Shown: positions 13,942 through 17,510 of the stretch, piece after piece
How the letters are laid out: every line of letters begins with the position of its first letter
Position numbering within the stretch: position 1 is the stretch's first letter
Assembly (NCBI GenBank): GCA_030611815.1
Contig: JAUWPC010000030.1
Location: 1 to 17,510 of the forward strand
Origin: Desulfobacteraceae bacterium
GTDB taxonomy: Bacteria > Desulfobacterota > DSM-4660 > Desulfatiglandales > Desulfatiglandaceae
Direction: 5' to 3'
DNA length: 17,510 nt
Made by a program: the position numbers and the translations under genes
Notes under the pieces: model-generated
What the model saw: only the letters and a program-made list of their open reading frames with translations
What the model was told of the DNA's origin: nothing
Databases searched by the model: none

Positions 13942-13957
13942 AGGCGGGACTCAACCA
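13942..13957. repeat. Copy of short intergenic motif aggcgggactcaacca
   Basis: An identical 16-bp sequence occurs at 14968-14983, about 1 kb away, each time in the leader of a different gene. A related palindrome is at 4192-4212 (ggcggggtcaaa). In this copy it lies in the gap between the fumarase alpha and beta genes. Confidence 0.55.
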
Positions 13958-13974
13958 TGTGACAGATCGATCCC

Positions 13975-14814
13975 TCAAAGAACGACCTCCACATGTCGGC
14001 TTGCGTGGCACTGGATATTCACGGCTAAGGGAAGGCTGGCAATATGGCATGGCATCATCAAGATGTGAACTGCAAGGGAAGTCACTCGCCCGCCGAGTCC
14101 CTGTGGGCCGATCCCTGTTTTATTGATCTCAGTCAAAAGCTCCTGTTCGATTTCATCTAATTCAGGGTCCGGATTCGGCGTACCCAAAGCTCTAAGAAGC
14201 GATTTTTTGGCCAAAATAGCAGACCGCTCGAAATTGCCCCCGATCCCCACTCCAATAATCGTCGGCGGGCAGGGGTTAGGGCCTGCCTCAGCCACGGTTT
14301 GAACAATCTTTTCCTTTACCCCGGCCCATCCCGCTGAAGGGAGGAGCATAAAGAGGCGACTCATATTTTCGCTTCCTCCCCCTTTCGGCACCACCCAGAT
14401 CTTGAGTTTATCCCCGGAGACCAGGTCAAGATGCACAATGATCGGCGTATTGTCGCCCGTATTCTTCCTGGTGAAGGGATGGCACACCGATTTACGCAGG
14501 AAACCTTCTTTGTAGCCCTTCCGTATCCCTTCTTCAAGGGCCTGGTGCAGGCCGCCTCCCTTTACTGAGACCTCCTGGCCAAGTTCGACAAAGAGGACAG
14601 CCACTCCGGTGTCCTGGCATATGGGAATCCGCTCTTCTCGAGCTATCCTCGCATTTTCCAGCAGCTTTTTTATGATGTCCTTTCCCACATTCGACTCTTC
14701 ATATTCCAGCGCACTCTCCAAGGCCTGAACAACGTCGTCACCTAATTCAAGATTGGCTTGAATTGACGCATCTTTGACCGCATCGACAATGGTCTGGGTT
14801 GAGATCTCCCGCAT
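13975..14814 (-). CDS. Class I fumarate hydratase, alpha (N-terminal, Fe-S) subunit
   Basis: This 279-aa protein is the cluster-bearing subunit of heterodimeric class I fumarase. The three cysteines expected to ligate the [4Fe-4S] cluster are visible in context: Cys66 in CQDTG, Cys182 in GPNPCPPTIIG and Cys269 in NIQCHASRH. KSVCHPFTRKNTGDNTP (108-124) is also typical. In this reaction the open iron site binds fumarate. It is the first gene of the minus-strand unit; the beta subunit follows after 79 bp. The Shine-Dalgarno cggagga lies 5 bp before the ATG. The organisation with separate alpha and beta genes is usual in anaerobes and archaea, which fits an anaerobic lifestyle. L-tartrate dehydratase is the main alternative. 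Confidence 0.93.
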   Translation of the reverse strand: MREISTQTIVDAVKDASIQANLELGDDVVQALESALEYEESNVGKDIIKKLLENARIAREERIPICQDTGVAVLFVELGQEVSVKGGGLHQALEEGIRKGYKEGFLRKSVCHPFTRKNTGDNTPIIVHLDLVSGDKLKIWVVPKGGGSENMSRLFMLLPSAGWAGVKEKIVQTVAEAGPNPCPPTIIGVGIGGNFERSAILAKKSLLRALGTPNPDPELDEIEQELLTEINKTGIGPQGLGGRVTSLAVHILMMPCHIASLPLAVNIQCHASRHVEVVL

Positions 14815-14833
14815 AAAATCCTCCGTCTAAAGT

Positions 14834-14862
14834 TTGACATTCCTTTAGTAAGCTATTAAAAA
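14834..14862 (+). promoter_or_regulatory. Possible sigma-70 promoter for surE
   Basis: A perfect TTGACA (14834-14839) is followed by 17 bp and TAAAAA (14857-14862), a -10 matching four of six bases. It lies in the AT-rich gap between the divergent fumarase and surE genes, about 140 bp before the surE ATG. The evidence is sequence match only. Confidence 0.3.
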
Positions 14863-14967
14863 TAGGTTACATATAAGAAAAAGTGGCCTAAATATAAAAT
14901 ATACAAAAGATCCCCGTGAGAAGCAATAGAAAGTTGGGACAACATTTGAACCATTTAATCTCCCCGG

Positions 14968-14983
14968 AGGCGGGACTCAACCA
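14968..14983. repeat. Second copy of intergenic motif aggcgggactcaacca
   Basis: This 16-bp copy, identical to 13942-13957, begins 34 bp before the surE start codon and is preceded by ccgg, so ccggaggcggg forms part of an imperfect palindrome. Its position in the 5' untranslated region could affect translation of surE. Confidence 0.55.
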
Positions 14984-15001
14984 CTTAATGAGGCCTGGAC
15001 C

Positions 15002-15790
15002 ATGAGAATCCTTTTGACTAATGACGACGGCATTCATGCCCCGGGGCTCTTCGCCCTTTATGAGGCACTGAGATCCGACCACGAGGTGCATATCGTGGCG
15101 CCGGAATCGGAGATGAGCGCTGTTGGGCATGCCATTACCCTGACCTCGCCGATCATGGTTCAGGATGTACATAAGGGTGGCGCATTTTTCGGTCATGCCG
15201 TGAAAGGGACGCCTGCCGACTGTGTAAAGATCGCGGTACGGGAATTGCTTGACAAACCCCCGGACATAGTCCTTTCAGGAATAAATGTGGGCGCCAATGT
15301 GGGCGTCAACATCCTGTATTCGGGCACGGTCTCTGCGGCTACTGAGGGGGCATTTTTGGGTATAAGATCAGCCGCCATATCCCTTGCCACTTTAAAAAAC
15401 CCGGACTTCCGCTTTGCGGCCCGTTTCAGCAAAAAGATCATCCGGTTTATGATGAAGAGTGATTTGAAGGATGGAACAGCCCTGAACGTGAATATTCCCG
15501 CGGTACCACCCGAAAAAATTACGGGCGTGTGCTTGGCGAGGCAGGGGACCTCCAGATTTGAGGAACGCTTTGAACGACGCAACGATCCTCGGGGAAATGT
15601 GTATTACTGGCTCATGGGTGAAAAATTCATTGAAAATGGCAATCCTGACAACGATTCCGTTGCCCTGCGACAGAACAAGATTACCATCACACCCATTCAT
15701 TACGACCTCACCTGTGAAAGGGAACTGGAGCGATTGAAGGCCGTTCCCCTGCCTTTAACCGTCTTCACAGCCCAAGATCGTGAATTTTGA
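15002..15790 (+). CDS. surE: 5'/3'-nucleotidase SurE
   Basis: SurE is a metal-dependent nucleoside 5'-monophosphate phosphatase active in stationary phase and stress. The 262-aa protein starts with MRILLTNDDGIHAPG, giving the metal ligands Asp8 and Asp9; further ligands are Ser39 (in PESEMSA) and Asn95 in SGINVGANVG. GTPADCV (69-75) and the YSGTVSAATEG loop (106-116) are also conserved. Length and layout are normal for the family. The Shine-Dalgarno is poor (gagg 8 bp before the ATG). In E. coli the gene pairs with pcm, but here its neighbour downstream is an aminotransferase, 188 bp away, and there is no pcm. It is divergent from the fumarase operon. Confidence 0.95.
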   Translation: MRILLTNDDGIHAPGLFALYEALRSDHEVHIVAPESEMSAVGHAITLTSPIMVQDVHKGGAFFGHAVKGTPADCVKIAVRELLDKPPDIVLSGINVGANVGVNILYSGTVSAATEGAFLGIRSAAISLATLKNPDFRFAARFSKKIIRFMMKSDLKDGTALNVNIPAVPPEKITGVCLARQGTSRFEERFERRNDPRGNVYYWLMGEKFIENGNPDNDSVALRQNKITITPIHYDLTCERELERLKAVPLPLTVFTAQDREF

Positions 15791-15978
15791 GCAGAGGGTT
15801 TGAAATCGTGTGATTTTCCATTTGAAAGCAACTAATACCCATTACCTAACCCGGGTAAACCGGAGTTAAAAAGGGCCTCACGCAACGGAGTCAAGTTTTT
15901 GAAACAGATCTTTCGTTATTTTCTCTTTGCGATCTTGGCGGCTTTGCGCGATATTATCCTATCATAGGAGAAAACGCC
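15791..15978. other. Gap between surE and the aminotransferase
   Basis: No gene is seen. Three degenerate octamers (ctttgcga, tcttggcg, gctttgcg at 15925-15948) form another short-period repeat. The Shine-Dalgarno of the aminotransferase (aggag) is at 15966-15970. Confidence 0.45.
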
Positions 15979-17319
15979 ATGAAACCACCCGAACTCCCTG
16001 AGTACGATCATCAGGTCAAACATTACTCCGGTCCATCTCTTGAAGAGGTGATGGATATGCGCAAGCGCTATCTGACTCCGGCTCTGGTTACTTACTATGA
16101 TAAGCCCGTAATGATCGTTGAAGGTTCCATGCAGTATGTCTATGATGAAAAGGGGCGCAGATACTTAGATGCCTTCGGCGGCATCGTCACAATCAGCGTG
16201 GGCCACTGCCATCCTTACGTGACTAAAAAGGCCCGCGAACAGATGGAAATGCTGCAGCATGCAACAACGATCTATCTTCATCCGAATATTGCCGAATACA
16301 GCAGGATGTTAGCGGAGAAAATGCCGGGCGATCTCAGTGTCTGCTACTTTGTAAATTCGGGATCAGAGGCAAATGATCTGGCTCTCTTGATGGCCCGCCT
16401 CTATACAGGCAATTACGACGTGATTGCACTGCGCAATGCCTACCATGGGGGAAGCGCCTCGACCATGGGTCTCACCGCCCACAGCACATGGAAATATAAC
16501 TATCCCCACAGCTTCGGGATACATCATTCCATTGTACCCGATCCCTACAGGGGGCCATGGGGGCGCGATGATCCGGACGCCGGCGCCAAGTATGCCGCTG
16601 ACATCAAGAGCCTTATGGAGTTTGCCACACCAGGTCGAATTGCCGGCTTTTTTGCTGAATCGATACAGGGGGTTGGAGGGACCGTCATTTACCCTGACGG
16701 ATTTCTGCCAGCCGCTTATGATTATGTGCGCCAGGCCGGTGGTGTATGCATAGCAGATGAGGTCCAAACCGGTTTTGGTCGAATGGGGACACATTACTGG
16801 GGGTTTGAGACCCAGGGTGTAATTCCCGATATTGTCACCCTGGCTAAAGGTATCGGAAATGGCGCCCCCCTGGCCGCGGTGATCACCACACCGGATATTG
16901 CGCGCTCTCTTGCGAATCGCATACACTTCAATACCTTTGGGGGAAATCCCGTATCCTGTGCCATGGGCAAGGCCGTTCTGGAGGTTATAGATCGCGAAAA
17001 CCTTCAACAAAATTGCCTGGAAACGGGCGGGCATCTCATCGAAGGACTGGGAAAACTCATGTCAAAGTATGACCTCATTGGGGACGTGCGGGGCAGGGGG
17101 TTGATGACAGGGGTGGAACTTGTAAAGGATCGAAAGACCAAGGAACCTGCCAAAGATGCGTGTGCCCAGGTGTTTGAAAGGTCTAAGGAGATGGGTTTAC
17201 TGATAGGGAAGGGCGGTTTTTACGGCAACGTGTTGCGGATTAAACCGCCGATGTGTATCACCCGCGAGGACGTGGATTTTATCATTGGGGTTTTGGATGC
17301 AGCCTTTGGAGAAATGTAG
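15979..17319 (+). CDS. Class III PLP-dependent aminotransferase (AGXT2-like)
   Basis: The 446-aa protein is a class III (omega) aminotransferase. It has GSMQYVYDEKGRRYLDAFGG (49-68), SVGHCHP (73-79), the cofactor-phosphate loop SGSEAN (127-132), the ADEVQTGFGRMG block with Asp260 contacting the pyridine ring, and Lys290 in TLAKGIGNG, which forms the Schiff base with PLP. Text such as DAFGGIVTISVGHCHP is closest to AGXT2 and the (R)-3-amino-2-methylpropionate-pyruvate aminotransferases, so the likely substrates are alanine/glyoxylate or beta-amino acids from pyrimidine breakdown. The exact substrate is not provable from sequence. A Shine-Dalgarno aggag precedes the ATG by 8 bp. No pathway partner is adjacent. 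Confidence 0.93.
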   Translation: MKPPELPEYDHQVKHYSGPSLEEVMDMRKRYLTPALVTYYDKPVMIVEGSMQYVYDEKGRRYLDAFGGIVTISVGHCHPYVTKKAREQMEMLQHATTIYLHPNIAEYSRMLAEKMPGDLSVCYFVNSGSEANDLALLMARLYTGNYDVIALRNAYHGGSASTMGLTAHSTWKYNYPHSFGIHHSIVPDPYRGPWGRDDPDAGAKYAADIKSLMEFATPGRIAGFFAESIQGVGGTVIYPDGFLPAAYDYVRQAGGVCIADEVQTGFGRMGTHYWGFETQGVIPDIVTLAKGIGNGAPLAAVITTPDIARSLANRIHFNTFGGNPVSCAMGKAVLEVIDRENLQQNCLETGGHLIEGLGKLMSKYDLIGDVRGRGLMTGVELVKDRKTKEPAKDACAQVFERSKEMGLLIGKGGFYGNVLRIKPPMCITREDVDFIIGVLDAAFGEM

Positions 17320-17331
17320 GCATTTGTGGAA

Positions 17332-17510
17332 TCAATATCCTGACTTTTTCCCGGTCATACTCTCTACTTGAATCTTGATAATTGCTAAATGATCTACCAT
17401 CTTTTCTTTGTATTCATTTACCCGCCCTGAATAATGTTCCACAATAATATCTAATGCCAGCCTCTTCTCGTCAATATCCTCTAACAGAAATGCCCTCCCG
17501 TATCCGATAA
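17332..17510 (-). CDS. Partial gene: C-terminus of a NimA-like pyridoxamine 5'-phosphate oxidase-family protein
   Basis: A coding end runs off the right edge. On the minus strand, 58 codons read from about 17508 down to a TGA at 17334-17332, giving IGYGRAFLLEDIDEKRLALD, then IIVEHYSG, then IIKIQVESMTGKKSGY. This matches the C-terminal part of the NimA/5-nitroimidazole-reductase-like group of the flavin-binding split-barrel family, where a GRAxxLEDxxEKRxALxxI helix is followed by the final strand and the MTGKK(S/A) end. Members bind FMN or another cofactor; the activity of most is untested. The gene is convergent with the aminotransferase, 12 bp apart. Only the last third or so is visible. Confidence 0.7.
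   Translation of the reverse strand, partial: IGYGRAFLLEDIDEKRLALDIIVEHYSGRVNEYKEKMVDHLAIIKIQVESMTGKKSGY

Noticed and set aside
16363..17034. 223-codon minus-strand ORF antisense to the aminotransferase
   Set aside because: It is a long shadow ORF in a well-supported gene, and its own sequence shows no family pattern.

Overview
The window reads as a chromosomal segment of an anaerobic bacterium of the Desulfobacterota ('Deltaproteobacteria') type. This is an inference from gene content and style: a two-subunit oxygen-sensitive class I fumarase, a CoA-transferase fused to a GNAT acyltransferase, a cyclic-nucleotide-binding protein ending in the Cys-rich tail common on sensor proteins of that group, and many palindromic and short-period intergenic repeats. 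No rRNA, tRNA, CRISPR, integrase or transposase gene was found, so this is mostly a housekeeping/accessory mosaic and not a genomic island.

Layout. 1-885 prmC (+). 1210-3647 (+) holds the acyl-CoA transferase/GNAT fusion, followed at once by a 179-aa protein of unknown function. 3629-3886 (-) is a small stand-alone EF-Tu domain II-like protein, overlapping the previous gene tail to tail. 4157-5293 (+) is a lipoprotein aminopeptidase of the PF10023 type, overlapping tail to tail with an enoyl-CoA isomerase/hydratase (5284-5997, -). 6064-6859 (-) is an RsbV/RsbW-like STAS + ATPase pair. 6860-7325 has no gene but holds two adjacent hairpins and a ~160-bp palindromic element. 7326-7790 (+) is a PaaI-like thioesterase, and a decayed gene tail abuts it on the minus strand (7787-8110). 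8222-8815 (+) is a cyclic-nucleotide-binding protein, separated from a GAF protein (9006-9533, -) by a 183-bp MITE-like element. 9854-11992 (+) is a TPM / nucleotidyltransferase / LemA operon. 12245-14814 (-) is a fumarase alpha-beta operon plus an unrecognised membrane-anchored protein. surE (15002-15790, +) and a class III aminotransferase (15979-17319, +) follow. The right edge cuts a minus-strand gene whose C-terminus looks like a NimA/pyridoxamine-phosphate-oxidase family protein; it has no complete ORF here.

How the genes work together. There is no single system spanning the window. The clear functional units are the Fe-S fumarase pair, the STAS/anti-sigma kinase pair, and the TPM-NTase-LemA cell-envelope operon. 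The most unusual points are: (i) the CoA-transferase/GNAT fusion carries Lys where the catalytic Glu is expected; (ii) a catalytically doubtful nucleotidyltransferase lies between TPM and LemA genes; (iii) two non-coding palindromic elements are present; (iv) degenerate tandem arrays with periods of 6, 7 and 8 bp sit in several gene gaps, some abutting start codons.
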